Numbered from the stretch's first letter, positions 34,598 through 43,797 are shown. The stretch is 64,000 bases of DNA from Parafannyhessea umbonata (GCF_900105025.1 NZ_LT629759.1:1736001-1800000), one strand, 5' to 3'. A program made the numbers and translations. Notes: generated by a model not told the origin, from the letters alone.

Positions 34598-34808
34598 GCT
34601 CCGCACAAAGCTAGTCGATGGCGTCGCCAATGACGAAGCGTCATTCACCCACGAGCGCGTTCCAACCCATTTCCATAGCTTTTCTCTATAGATATTGGTA
34701 GATAACCGATAGTTTTCTATTACCTCATGAAGCCCGATACTCTAGAGCGCCGGGCGAGAAGAGCCGCCCGCGTGCCAGAAAACGGAAACCCAGACGAAAG
34801 GTCTTGAC
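34598..34808. promoter_or_regulatory. AT-rich promoter region of the MetE-like gene
   Basis: About 210 bp. The stretch 34676-34724 is AT-rich and repeats ATAG/CTAT elements with imperfect inverted symmetry (GGTAGATAACC near CTATTACC), a possible operator and promoter. A copy of the dispersed motif (34753-34761) and a ribosome site GAAAGG precede ATG 34809. No SAM or B12 riboswitch was recognised. Confidence 0.4.
34753..34761 (+). repeat. Dispersed GGCGAGAAG motif copy upstream of the MetE-like gene
   Basis: Intergenic copy in the form CGGGCGAGAAGAGC, 48 bp before the start codon, lying between the AT-rich promoter and the gene. Confidence 0.6.
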
Positions 34809-35945
34809 ATGTCCTACAAGCACAACTCCCCCTTCCGCTTCGACGTGGTCGGCAGCTTCCTCAGGCCGGACGTCCTCAAGCAGGCCCGCGCGGACCACGC
34901 GGCCGGCCTCATCACGGACGAGCAGCTCGCAACCGTCGAGGACGTCGCCATCCGCGACCTCGTGGCAAAGCAGAAGGCGGCCGGCCTGCACGTAATCACG
35001 GACGGCGAGTTCCGCCGCAGCTACTGGCACCTTGACTTTATGTGGGGGCTTGGCGGGATCGAGCGCCGTACCGCCCGCGAGGGCTACCAGTTCCACGACG
35101 AGGAGACCACCGCGGACACGGCTGTGGTAGTGGGGAGGATCAATGGCGAGAACCACCCCTTTGTGCAGCACTACAAGTTTGTGAAGGCGCTCGAGAGCGA
35201 GGGCAACGTGGCCAAGCAGACCATCCCCGCGCCGATCCAGACGTACAGCGAGGTCATCCTGGACCGCGCAGATGGCCAGGTACAGAGCCTGCGCGGCGTC
35301 TATGCCACCAACGAGGAGCTCGCGGCAGACATCGCGGCCGCGTACCGCACCGTGATAGCGGACCTGTATGCCGCAGGCTGCCGCAACATCCAGTTTGACG
35401 ACTGCACGTGGGGCATCTACTGCGACCAGGACTTCGTCGCGAAGACCGGCCTTGCGCCCGTCGACATCCAGAAGGTGTGCGAGCTGGGCGTAGAGCTCAA
35501 CAACGCAGCGCTCGAGGGCAAGCCGAACGACCTCACCGTCACCACGCACGTGTGCCGCGGCAACTACCACTCCACTTACGCGTTCGAGGGCGGCTACGAC
35601 CCCGTGGCGCCGTACCTGTTTGCGAAGGAGGACGTGGACGCGTTCTACCTGGAGTTCGACACGCCGCGCGCCGGCGGCTTCGAGCCCCTGGCCCACGTGG
35701 CACCCGGCAAGAAGGTCGTGCTGGGGCTCGTCACGTCCAAGCAGCCGGGACTGGAGGACGAGGAACTGCTGGAGCGCCGCATCCGCGAGGCCGCGCAGTA
35801 CGTGCCGCTGCAGAACCTCTACCTGTCCCCGCAGTGCGGCTTCGCCTCGTGCGAGATCGGCAACAAGCTGACGGAGGACGAGCAGTGGGCAAAGGTCGCA
35901 CTTATCAAGCGCGTCGCGCGCAGGGTCTGGGGCGACGAGGACTAG
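34809..35945 (+). CDS. Cobalamin-independent methionine synthase II family protein (YxjG/YxjH-like)
   Basis: A 378-aa single-domain relative of the C-terminal, zinc-binding half of MetE. Such proteins transfer methyl groups to homocysteine or related thiols. Signs are FDVVGSFLRPDVLKQAR at the N-terminus, VITDGEFRRSYWHLDF, NIQFDDCTWGIYC, the zinc-ligand region THVCRGNY and LSPQCGFAS, the family's last Cys. The methyl donor is not known for this subgroup, which lacks the folate-binding N-terminal half. It is a single-gene unit followed by a GC-rich hairpin. Confidence 0.9.
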   Translation: MSYKHNSPFRFDVVGSFLRPDVLKQARADHAAGLITDEQLATVEDVAIRDLVAKQKAAGLHVITDGEFRRSYWHLDFMWGLGGIERRTAREGYQFHDEETTADTAVVVGRINGENHPFVQHYKFVKALESEGNVAKQTIPAPIQTYSEVILDRADGQVQSLRGVYATNEELAADIAAAYRTVIADLYAAGCRNIQFDDCTWGIYCDQDFVAKTGLAPVDIQKVCELGVELNNAALEGKPNDLTVTTHVCRGNYHSTYAFEGGYDPVAPYLFAKEDVDAFYLEFDTPRAGGFEPLAHVAPGKKVVLGLVTSKQPGLEDEELLERRIREAAQYVPLQNLYLSPQCGFASCEIGNKLTEDEQWAKVALIKRVARRVWGDED

Positions 35946-36008
35946 ACTCGGCCCCGCCGTCCGCCCGCGCCTTGCATTGCGGTTAGAATCTACGGTATCG
36001 ATAGCATC

Positions 36009-36034
36009 GGGCCGCGCCCCTGGGGTGCGGCCCC
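36009..36034 (+). terminator. GC-rich hairpin after the MetE-like gene
   Basis: GGGCCGCGCCCC-T-GGGGTGCGGCCC pairs almost perfectly and is followed by CTT. It lies 64 bp past the stop and 37 bp before the TerB-protein start, so it could end the first transcript or sit in the leader of the second. Confidence 0.55.
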
Positions 36035-36070
36035 TTGCTCACTACCGGGACAGCGCGGGAGGGAGGCGCC

Positions 36071-38209
36071 GTGGACCAGGACTACAAGCAGGGCGAACGC
36101 GCGCGGGGCACGTCCGCGCAGGATGGCCGCGGCGACTCCCCCGCCGCCATCGGCAGCCGTGCGCGCCAGGTGATAGACCGCATTCTGCAGGGCGCCTCGG
36201 AACGGGAGCGCGCGATCTTCTCGCAAAGGACCTTTGGCGACGAGCCGATCCTGCGCACCGGCGCAGACCTGCGTCGCGAGCGCGAGGCCACGGCGTCCGC
36301 AGCCGCACCGTCCGCAGCCCCCGCGGACGCCGGCGCCACAGGTATGCGCCCCACCCCATTGCCCGGCGCCTCCGGGCGAGAAGAGCGCGCCGCCCTTCGC
36401 CGCGCGGCGCGTGCGGAGCTTCCGCCCCGGCCGCGCCCCACGCACGACGACGCCCTCCGCCAGCGCAGCTGGCTGGACGAGCTCGACGCGCCGCTCGACG
36501 CGGACGGCCCCTCCTCCGGCTGGCCGTACGACGGCTGGTCGTGGCCGCACCCGGACGTCGCGCCGGCCCACCCGCGGCAAGGTTCCCGCAAGGCGTCCGC
36601 GCGCGCCGGCAGCAACCTGCCCCAGACCCTGCGCGAGCTGCGACAACTCGAGACCGAGCCGCAGCCCAACGGCACCAGGCTCACCGGCGTGAGCCTGTTT
36701 GTGGCGCAGGCGCGCCTTGCCGCCAGCTACGAGGACGATTCCGCCCCGTCGCCGTTTGGCGTCAGGTACCGCTACAGCGTGTCGTACCGCGACCTCTCCG
36801 ACGAGGAGCTCCGCGGCTACTTCGCATGGCGCACCGCATGGCGCGCGCACCGCGAGGACCGCATTCCCTACACGTACGGCCACATCCTCGCAGCGGAGCT
36901 CGTGAACGGCATCGGCGCGGAGCCCGGCATGCCCTGTCTGCAAGAGCTCGTCCGCCTGCGCGACCGCGCGACGGAGCTCGACGCGGACGGCATGTCCTCC
37001 GGCCTCGCGTTCGACGCGCGGCGCTGGATCCGCGACTACGCCGTGCTCCACAACCTCCCGGCAGAGCTTGCCACCTCGGCGGACGAGCGCGCCTTCGCCC
37101 AGGCGGTCGCCACGCTGCGCACGGCAGAGCGGGCGGTCCTGTGCGAGACGGGCGCCCGCGGCCTCACGCCCAAGGACATGCCGGCACACGTTCCAACCGA
37201 TGCAGACGTCTGGAAGGCAATGGCCGCGCTGTCCTCGTACAACGTGGAGCGCTCCCCGTTCCTGCGAAACAACCCCCAGTCAGCGGCCGCGGTCGGCGCG
37301 GCCGTGTTCCGCGCGCTTGCCAAGCACTGCGGCAAGCGCCGCAAGACCAACCTGGTGGACGGCCTCGTGGGCTGGGAGTCCAGCGTCGGCTGGTTCCCGT
37401 TTCCGGACCTCCCGTGCACGCTGCCCAAGGAGCTGCCCTCCCCCACGTACCGCATCGACGCGTGCACGCGCGTGACCACGCTCGCCGGACGCTGGTTTAT
37501 CTACCGCGGCTACGAGCGCGTGGGCAAGAGCCGCGACCTCGGCCGCATCCTGCGCGCCATGGACCGCCAGATGCGCGAGGACTGGGACGACCCGCGCGCC
37601 CTCAAGCCGCGCCCCCTCGCAAAGTACCTCGAGAAGATCGTCGTCCAGGCGTCCGCTGAAGAGCGCCAGCGCGAACTCGAGGCAGAGAGCCGCAAGATAG
37701 TGATCGATCTCTCCAAGCTCGGCGGCATTCGTGCCGCAGCGGCCACAACCCGCGAGGCGCTCCTTGTGGACGAGGAGATCGAGGACGAGCCCACCGCAAC
37801 GACCGCGCCCACTCCGTCCTCACCCGCGCCGACTGCGTCCGCCCCCATGGCCCATCCGGCGCACGCGGTCGAGAAGAACGCCGCGCCCTCGGTCGCAAAC
37901 CCCACCGCCACCGATGGCACGACCGCGGCAGCAACGTCACCCGCGAGCCCGAACCCCGTCGCCGCCGAGGATGGCCAGACGCCATGCGGCCTGGACTTCC
38001 TCGAGCTCAAGGTCATCGCACGCGTGTCCGAGGGCAAGCCTTTCTCGGATCTGCTCGGCCCGGGCAAGCCCATGGCATCCGTGTTGGTAGACTCCATAAA
38101 CGAGAAGCTGTTCGACGAGCTTGGCGACACGGCGATCGAGTACGTCGACGGAGAGCCGCGGCTCGTTCCGGACTACGTCGAGGATGTTCGCGACATCTGC
38201 GGCCTCTAA
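36071..38209 (+). CDS. TerB-N/TerB-C domain protein
   Basis: A 712-aa protein that appears soluble. Residues about 1-200 are a disordered Ala/Pro/Arg-rich region (SGREERAALRR carries the dispersed motif at 36375-36383). A TerB-N-type domain follows (SYRDLSDEELRGYFAWRTAWRAHREDRIPYTYGHILAAELVNGIG). After another Ala/Pro/Thr linker, the last 75 residues match TerB-C (LDFLELKVIARVSEGKPFSDLL ... DSINEKLFDELGDTAIEYVDG). Such proteins are encoded next to DUF2791 ATPases and Lhr-like helicases in phage-defence and stress loci, as here. GTG 36071 follows GGGAGG. Exact role unknown; it may be a scaffold or sensor for the two enzymes downstream. Confidence 0.75.
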   Translation: MDQDYKQGERARGTSAQDGRGDSPAAIGSRARQVIDRILQGASERERAIFSQRTFGDEPILRTGADLRREREATASAAAPSAAPADAGATGMRPTPLPGASGREERAALRRAARAELPPRPRPTHDDALRQRSWLDELDAPLDADGPSSGWPYDGWSWPHPDVAPAHPRQGSRKASARAGSNLPQTLRELRQLETEPQPNGTRLTGVSLFVAQARLAASYEDDSAPSPFGVRYRYSVSYRDLSDEELRGYFAWRTAWRAHREDRIPYTYGHILAAELVNGIGAEPGMPCLQELVRLRDRATELDADGMSSGLAFDARRWIRDYAVLHNLPAELATSADERAFAQAVATLRTAERAVLCETGARGLTPKDMPAHVPTDADVWKAMAALSSYNVERSPFLRNNPQSAAAVGAAVFRALAKHCGKRRKTNLVDGLVGWESSVGWFPFPDLPCTLPKELPSPTYRIDACTRVTTLAGRWFIYRGYERVGKSRDLGRILRAMDRQMREDWDDPRALKPRPLAKYLEKIVVQASAEERQRELEAESRKIVIDLSKLGGIRAAAATTREALLVDEEIEDEPTATTAPTPSSPAPTASAPMAHPAHAVEKNAAPSVANPTATDGTTAAATSPASPNPVAAEDGQTPCGLDFLELKVIARVSEGKPFSDLLGPGKPMASVLVDSINEKLFDELGDTAIEYVDGEPRLVPDYVEDVRDICGL

Positions 38210-38220
38210 AATTGCCAAAA

Positions 38221-38256
38221 GAACATCTGTTCTATTTCTCCTCCATGGTCTACAAT
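38221..38256 (+). promoter_or_regulatory. LexA-like SOS box overlapping the promoter of the ATPase-helicase pair
   Basis: GAACATCTGTTC (38221-38232) is a perfect GAAC-N4-GTTC. It overlaps a possible -35 (TGTTCT, 38228-38233), which is 17 bp from TACAAT (38251-38256), a good -10. The start codon is 30 bp further on. A LexA dimer here would block the promoter until DNA damage. Confidence 0.6.
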
Positions 38257-38285
38257 GGTTGGTCACACCATAAGGAGGGGGTCCA

Positions 38286-39674
38286 ATGGCAGCTCAACAG
38301 CAGAGGCGCGTGCCCAAGCGCATCGCGGCGGTGATAGTCAACTCACTCAAGGGCGGCGTCGTCCCACGCATCGGCCTTCCTTACATCACGGTCGGGCGCG
38401 AGCGAGAGATCGCGGCCCTGCTGCATGACCTTGACCTTGTGTCCGAAGGCGGCGCGAGCTTCCGCTTCGTCGTGGGCCGCTACGGTGCCGGCAAGAGCTT
38501 CCTGCTGCAGACCATCCGCAACCACGCCATGGGCAAGGGCTTCGTCGTGTGCGACGCGGACCTCTCGCCGGAGCGTCGCCTGCAGGGCGGCAACGGCCAG
38601 GGCCTTGCCACGTATCGCGAGCTCATACGCAACCTCTCCACCAAGACGCAGCCGGAGGGCGGCGCCCTTAACCTCATACTCGACCGGTGGGTATCCAACG
38701 TGGAGTCCCAGGTCACGCTCGAAGACGGCATCGGCCCGGACAGCCCGGGGTTCGCGGATGCCGTCGAGCGTCGCATCCTCACCACCATCCACGACCTGCA
38801 GGAGCTTGTGCACGGCTACGACTTCGCACGTCTGCTCACCATGTACTGGCGCGCCCACCTCGAGGGGGACGACGACACGAAGGCAAGCGTCACGAAGTGG
38901 TTCCGCGGCGAGTTCCGCAACAAGACGGAGGCGCGCCAGGAGCTCGGCGTCAACATCGCCATCGGGGACGACGACTGGTACGACTACCTCAAGCTGTTCG
39001 CCACCTTCCTGCGCGGCGCCGGCTACCAAGGCCTCATCGTCCTGGTAGACGAGCTCGTGAACCTCTACAAGATCCCGAATGCAATCAGTCGTCAGTACAA
39101 CTACGAGAAGATCCTCACCATGTACAACGACACCCTCCAGGGTAAGGCGCACTACCTCGGCATCATCATGAGTGGTACGCCCCAGTCCATAGAGGACCGC
39201 CGTCGCGGCATCTACTCGTACGAGGCCCTGCGCAGCCGTCTCACACAGGGGCGCTTTGCCCAGGGCGGCCTCGTGGACATGCTCGCGCCCGTCATCAGGC
39301 TGCAGCCACTCACGCACGAGGAGCTCCTCGTTCTCATCGAGAAGCTCGCAGACATCCACGCCGGGCTCTTTGGCTACGAGCGCAGCGTCACGCAGGAGGA
39401 CCTTGTACGCTTCCTGCAGGTGGAGTACGGACGCGTCGGCGCGGACACCCACCTGACGCCCCGCGAGGTCATTCGCGACTTCGTGGAGATGCTCGACATC
39501 CTGAGCCAGAACCCCACGCTCACCATCGACGCAATGATCCAGAGCGAGGAGCTGAACGCCCCCGTACAGACTCCCGTGGAGCAGCGCGAGGAGGCGGCCG
39601 CCTCGCCACGTGCGAAGAGCGTTCCCGCAACCAAGACGGAACGTGGCGATGACTTTGCGGAGTTCAGCATCTAG
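38286..39674 (+). CDS. BrxC/BrxD-type P-loop ATPase (DUF2791), BrxD-like
   Basis: A 462-aa AAA-like ATPase. Walker A FVVGRYGAGKSFLLQ is near residue 65, Walker B GLIVLVDELVNLYKI near 250-262, and IIMSGTPQSIED is a sensor-like segment. The sequence PRIGLPYITVGREREI at the start and the C-terminal LTPREVIRDFVEML resemble BrxD, the ATP-binding protein of type 2 BREX loci and of TerB-associated islands. ATG 38286 follows a strong AGGAGGGGG. The helicase gene starts 15 bp after its stop. It probably loads or regulates the helicase on DNA; that is inference from the conserved pairing. Confidence 0.82.
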   Translation: MAAQQQRRVPKRIAAVIVNSLKGGVVPRIGLPYITVGREREIAALLHDLDLVSEGGASFRFVVGRYGAGKSFLLQTIRNHAMGKGFVVCDADLSPERRLQGGNGQGLATYRELIRNLSTKTQPEGGALNLILDRWVSNVESQVTLEDGIGPDSPGFADAVERRILTTIHDLQELVHGYDFARLLTMYWRAHLEGDDDTKASVTKWFRGEFRNKTEARQELGVNIAIGDDDWYDYLKLFATFLRGAGYQGLIVLVDELVNLYKIPNAISRQYNYEKILTMYNDTLQGKAHYLGIIMSGTPQSIEDRRRGIYSYEALRSRLTQGRFAQGGLVDMLAPVIRLQPLTHEELLVLIEKLADIHAGLFGYERSVTQEDLVRFLQVEYGRVGADTHLTPREVIRDFVEMLDILSQNPTLTIDAMIQSEELNAPVQTPVEQREEAAASPRAKSVPATKTERGDDFAEFSI

Positions 39675-39689
39675 CAGACGGGGAAGACC

Positions 39690-42107
39690 ATGTCCACCTT
39701 CGATCGCTATGCCCCCTTCATACAGGACTTCATCTACGAGCACGACTGGCAGAGCCTGAGGTCGGTGCAGGTTGCGGCGGCCGAGGCGATATTCGACACG
39801 GACGAGAACGTCCTTCTCACCGCATCAACGGCATCCGGCAAGACGGAGGCCGCGTTCTTTCCCATACTGACCGAGTTCTGGGAAGACCCGCCCGCGTCCG
39901 TCGGTGCCATCTACATTGGCCCCCTGAAGGCGCTCATCAACGACCAGTTCATCCGTCTCGAGGACCTGTGCGCCGAGGCAGACATCCCGGTCTGGCACTG
40001 GCACGGCGACGTGTCGCAGTCTCACAAGCGCAAGATGATGAAGCACCCCTCTGGCATACTCCAGATAACGCCGGAGTCCCTGGAGGCAATGCTCCTGCAC
40101 CGCCACTCAGCCATAGGGCGCATCTTCGGCGACCTTCGATACGTCGTGATAGACGAGGTCCACTCGCTGCTGCGCGGGGACCGCGGAGACCAGTGCCTCT
40201 GCTGCATCGAGCGGCTGAGCAGGCTCGCCGGCGTGAATCCCAGGCGCATAGGGCTCTCCGCCACCATCGGCGACCCCGTTGCGACCGGACAGTACCTGAG
40301 CGCCGGCACCGGACGCGGCTGCGTCATCCCAAAGCTCGAGGGCCCGAAGGAGCGCTGGCGCATATCCATGGAGCACTTCTACACGTCGGGTCCCCAAGCG
40401 CCCGAACGCGGGGCCGACGTCCTCGGGCACGACGCCACCAAGGACGCGGAGACGCCCAGATACGAGATCCCGGTGGGGCTTGCCAGGGAGGAGCACATTC
40501 CCTCCCCAGAGGAGCGCGTGGAGGACGTCGCAGCGGAACGGCCGCTCCCCGACCCAGAGCAGCCTGCGGAGGAGGCCCCCACCGATGCCGCTCCCGTATA
40601 CGCTGACCCGGGGCTCGCATACGTCTTCGAGCACACGCGCGGCCACAAGTGTCTTGTGTTCGCAAACTCCAGGGAGGAGGCGGAATCGGTCTGCACCACG
40701 CTCAGGCAGTACTGCGAGGCGACGGGCGAGCCGGACCGCTTCCTGATCCACCACGGCAACCTCTCCGCCAGCCTGCGCGAGTCGACCGAGGAGATCATGC
40801 GCGAGGAGGACGCGAACCTCACGACGGTAACGACGGCCACCCTCGAGCTCGGCATCGACATAGGCCGGCTCGAGAGGGCGTTCCAGATCGACGCGCCGTT
40901 CACGGTGAGCTCGTACCTGCAGCGCATGGGCAGGACGGGCAGGCGTGGACAGCCGAGCGAGATGTGGTTCCTCATGCGCGAGGACGAGCCAGAGTCCCGA
41001 GCCCTCCTGCCGGAGACGATCCCGTGGAAGCTCCTCCAGGGAATCGCCCTCGTCCAACTCTACGTCGAGGATCGCTGGGTCGAGCCGCCACGGCTGGACG
41101 GACTCCCCTACAGCCTGCTGTACCACCAGACGATGGCCACGCTCGCAAGCTCCGGCGAGCTCTCCCCCGCCGAGCTCGCGCGCCGCGTGCTCACGCTGAC
41201 GCCGTTTCACAGGATTTCGGCGGACGACTACCGTATCCTCCTGCGTCACCTCATATCAATCGACCACATCCAACAGACCGAAGAGGGCGGCCTCATCGTC
41301 GGCATCGCCGGCGAGCGCGTGACGAACAACTTCAAGTTTTATGCCGTGTTCAGCGAGGACGAGGAATTCACCGTAAGGAGCGAGTCGCAGGAGCTAGGCA
41401 CCATCGTCCAGCCGCCTCCCGTCGGCGAGCGCATCGCAATCGCCGGGGCGACGTGGGTGATCGAGGAGATCGACTACAAGCGCCACCTCATCGAGTGCTC
41501 ACCCGTCAAGGGCAAAGTCCCCGCATACTTCGGCATGGTCGCCGGCGACGTCAACACCCGCATCCTCGAGCGCATGCGCCTCGTGCTGCGGGAGGACAGG
41601 CTGTACCCGTACCTCCGCCGTAACGCCCGCGCACGTCTGGAGCAGGCACGCCACGTCGCAAGGAACGCCCACGTCACGACAGAACCGCTCATCTGCGTGG
41701 GCGGCACCGCGTGGTGTCTCTTTCCCTGGCTCGGGAGCTATGCGTTTCTCGCCCTCGAGCGCCTGATAAAAATCAAGTGCGCGGCAGAGCTCGGCCTGAA
41801 GGGGCTCGACTCCTCACGCCCGTACTTCATGCAGTTCACCATGCGGGCAGATGCGGAGACGTTCTATCGTGTCGTGAAGGAAGCGGCGGCATCGATCTCG
41901 GACCCGCTCGAGCTCGTATATCCCGGGGAGGTCCCCTACTTCGACAAGTACGATGAGTTCGTCCCGGAGGAGCTCATCCGCAAGGGCTTCGCATACGGGG
42001 TACTCGACGTCGAGGGAATGGTCGATCGAGTGCTGGGGTGGCCGGATGCACCCAAGAGCGACCAGGGAGGCTTCCTTCCCGGCACAGACCACCGACTCTC
42101 GAGCTAG
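39690..42107 (+). CDS. Lhr-like DEAD/DEAH-box helicase (BrxHI-type)
   Basis: An 805-aa superfamily 2 helicase. Motif I TASTASGKTEAAFFPIL is near residue 48, the DEVH box (YVVIDEVHSLLRGDRG) near 154, motif III GLSATIGDP near 190, and motif VI QRMGRTGRRGQ near 411; a WYL-less C-terminal extension of about 350 residues follows. It lacks the long tail of full Lhr (about 1500 aa) and matches the size of BrxHI of type 2 BREX. It is directly downstream of the BrxD-like ATPase in one operon. None of the BREX core genes (brxC/pglY, pglX methylase, pglZ) is in the window. Confidence 0.88.
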   Translation: MSTFDRYAPFIQDFIYEHDWQSLRSVQVAAAEAIFDTDENVLLTASTASGKTEAAFFPILTEFWEDPPASVGAIYIGPLKALINDQFIRLEDLCAEADIPVWHWHGDVSQSHKRKMMKHPSGILQITPESLEAMLLHRHSAIGRIFGDLRYVVIDEVHSLLRGDRGDQCLCCIERLSRLAGVNPRRIGLSATIGDPVATGQYLSAGTGRGCVIPKLEGPKERWRISMEHFYTSGPQAPERGADVLGHDATKDAETPRYEIPVGLAREEHIPSPEERVEDVAAERPLPDPEQPAEEAPTDAAPVYADPGLAYVFEHTRGHKCLVFANSREEAESVCTTLRQYCEATGEPDRFLIHHGNLSASLRESTEEIMREEDANLTTVTTATLELGIDIGRLERAFQIDAPFTVSSYLQRMGRTGRRGQPSEMWFLMREDEPESRALLPETIPWKLLQGIALVQLYVEDRWVEPPRLDGLPYSLLYHQTMATLASSGELSPAELARRVLTLTPFHRISADDYRILLRHLISIDHIQQTEEGGLIVGIAGERVTNNFKFYAVFSEDEEFTVRSESQELGTIVQPPPVGERIAIAGATWVIEEIDYKRHLIECSPVKGKVPAYFGMVAGDVNTRILERMRLVLREDRLYPYLRRNARARLEQARHVARNAHVTTEPLICVGGTAWCLFPWLGSYAFLALERLIKIKCAAELGLKGLDSSRPYFMQFTMRADAETFYRVVKEAAASISDPLELVYPGEVPYFDKYDEFVPEELIRKGFAYGVLDVEGMVDRVLGWPDAPKSDQGGFLPGTDHRLSS

Positions 42108-42202
42108 CCGTGTGCCACACGGCGCCCTGCATGATGGCGAGGGTGCGCCACTGACGTGAAACGGCTAAGGTAGTTCAGGCAGGAATCAGATGGGAGGTTC
42201 TG

Positions 42203-42766
42203 ATGGCACAGGACGAGAAGAGCAAGACAAGTAGCAAGGGCAGCAGCCCCAGGGGCACCCAGATGGCGGCTTCGAGCCAGAGGGGAATTGTGATCGCTGC
42301 CCTCGTCGCGACGCTCGTAGTCGTCTACCTCCTTCAGAACGTCGCAAAGCTCGACGCCACGTCCACATTCCTCATCGGCCTCGCAATCCTCGTGGTCATC
42401 GTCCTCGTGGGACTCTTCGTGACGACGACGGTGCGCAAGACGCGCATGAAGCTCGACGTAAAGGACACGTGCAACCCCATCCTCGAGCGGTACAACCGCA
42501 CGGGAGACGTGGCGAGGCTGCTTTCGGACTACGAGTCCTGGACGAAAGGCGATCACGACCCCAGCCTCGTGGCACAGTTTACGCAGGCGACGGTCGACGC
42601 CCTCATCAACACCGGTCACGAGAAGCAGGCAAGGCGGCAGCTCAAGGTGCTCGGCGAGGTGGTGGGAAAGGACCAGCGCTCTCAGCAGGAGTATGCGAAG
42701 TACCAGAAGCAATGCGAGTCCAGGCTCAAGAACGTGAAGAAGGAGATGCGCAAGGCGCGCAGGTAG
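42203..42766 (+). CDS. Small two-helix membrane protein of unknown function
   Basis: A 187-aa protein not recognised as a known family. The N-terminal 25 residues are Ser/Lys-rich and hydrophilic. Two membrane helices follow (GIVIAALVATLVVVYLLQNV and TFLIGLAILVVIVLVGLFV), and the remaining 110 residues are charged and helical, ending in a basic coiled-coil-like tail (CESRLKNVKKEMRKARR). ATG 42203 has GGGAGG upstream. It lies 95 bp after the helicase on the same strand and could be the last gene of that operon, perhaps as a membrane effector, or start a unit with the next permease. Confidence 0.75.
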   Translation: MAQDEKSKTSSKGSSPRGTQMAASSQRGIVIAALVATLVVVYLLQNVAKLDATSTFLIGLAILVVIVLVGLFVTTTVRKTRMKLDVKDTCNPILERYNRTGDVARLLSDYESWTKGDHDPSLVAQFTQATVDALINTGHEKQARRQLKVLGEVVGKDQRSQQEYAKYQKQCESRLKNVKKEMRKARR

Positions 42767-42773
42767 GGGTTTG

Positions 42774-43781
42774 GTGTCACCAGTGTCAGACAGTGCTTCG
42801 GGAGCGACCATAGGATCGCGAGAATCGCGCAGAAACGAGTTTCTTTCCAGCACGGGAGGCCTGCTGGCGCTCGCAACGGCGAGCTGCCTTCTGTGGGGCT
42901 CTGCCTTTCCGTGCACGAAAATCGGTAACGTCTTGTTTGGCATCGCGCCCACTTCGACGTCCTCGCAGCTTTTGTTTGCGGGCGTCCGATTCTTCATTGC
43001 CGGATGCATGGTGGTCGTCGCCATGAGCATCATGAGGGGGCGCCCACTTCTTCCGAAGGCGACGGACTGGAAGGCCATTGCCTGCCTTTCGCTCTTCCAG
43101 ACGGTGCTCCAATACGGCCTGTTCTATCCCGGCCTTTCCCGTGCATCTGGCGTCGCGAGCTCCATCATCGAGGCAAGCGCCTCCTTTATCGTCATCCTGC
43201 TCGCCGCGCTCGCCTTCAGGCAAGAGCGACTCGACGCACGCAAAGTCGCAGGCTGCATTGTCGGCTTTGCCGGCGTCCTCCTCGTGAACCTAAGGTCGGG
43301 AGGGGCACTCCGGTTCAGCCTCGCGGGAGAGGGGCTCGTGTTTCTCTCCACCATCGCTGCCGCGATGTCGAGCTGCCTCATCAGGGAGTTCTCGAAACGC
43401 CACGACCCTGTGCTATTGAGTGGATGGCAGTTCGTCGTGGGTGGCATCGTATTGACAGCAATGGGCTTGGCAACGGGCGGCAAGCTTCAACCGTCGCGTC
43501 CTGCCGCGCTCGTGCTCCTCGCGTACATGGGCTTCATCTCCGCGGCGGCCTACACGATGTGGTCCATGCTGCTTTCGGCAAACCCCGTGTCGCGCGTCGC
43601 CGTATTCGGCTTCATGAACCCCGTGTTCGGCGTGGTGCTCTCCGCGCTCCTTCTGGGAGAGGCGTCCGCGATCGACCCGCTTCGCGCCACCCTTGCGCTC
43701 GTGCTCGTCTCCGTGGGCATCGTGATCGTGAACCGCGACCCAAAGGCGCGGGAGTCGGCGCGGTCGGACGAATGCGCCTAG
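42774..43781 (+). CDS. EamA/DMT-family transporter
   Basis: A 335-aa permease with ten predicted helices: LLALATASCLLWGSAFPCTKIG opens the first EamA repeat, and VLLAYMGFISAAAYTMWSMLL with GFMNPVFGVVLSALLLGE is typical of the second. The substrate is unknown (amino acids, nucleosides or drugs in characterised relatives). GTG 42774 lies 7 bp after the stop of the membrane-protein gene; TTG 42771 is an alternative start. It shares the family, but little sequence, with the permease at 20958-21848. Confidence 0.88.
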   Translation: MSPVSDSASGATIGSRESRRNEFLSSTGGLLALATASCLLWGSAFPCTKIGNVLFGIAPTSTSSQLLFAGVRFFIAGCMVVVAMSIMRGRPLLPKATDWKAIACLSLFQTVLQYGLFYPGLSRASGVASSIIEASASFIVILLAALAFRQERLDARKVAGCIVGFAGVLLVNLRSGGALRFSLAGEGLVFLSTIAAAMSSCLIREFSKRHDPVLLSGWQFVVGGIVLTAMGLATGGKLQPSRPAALVLLAYMGFISAAAYTMWSMLLSANPVSRVAVFGFMNPVFGVVLSALLLGEASAIDPLRATLALVLVSVGIVIVNRDPKARESARSDECA

Positions 43782-43797
43782 AGCCGGGCGGCATCGC

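Noticed and set aside
36071-42107. A complete BREX system
   Set aside because: Only BrxD-like and BrxHI-like proteins are present; no methyltransferase, PglZ-type phosphatase, PglW kinase or large BrxC/PglY ATPase lies in the surrounding genes.
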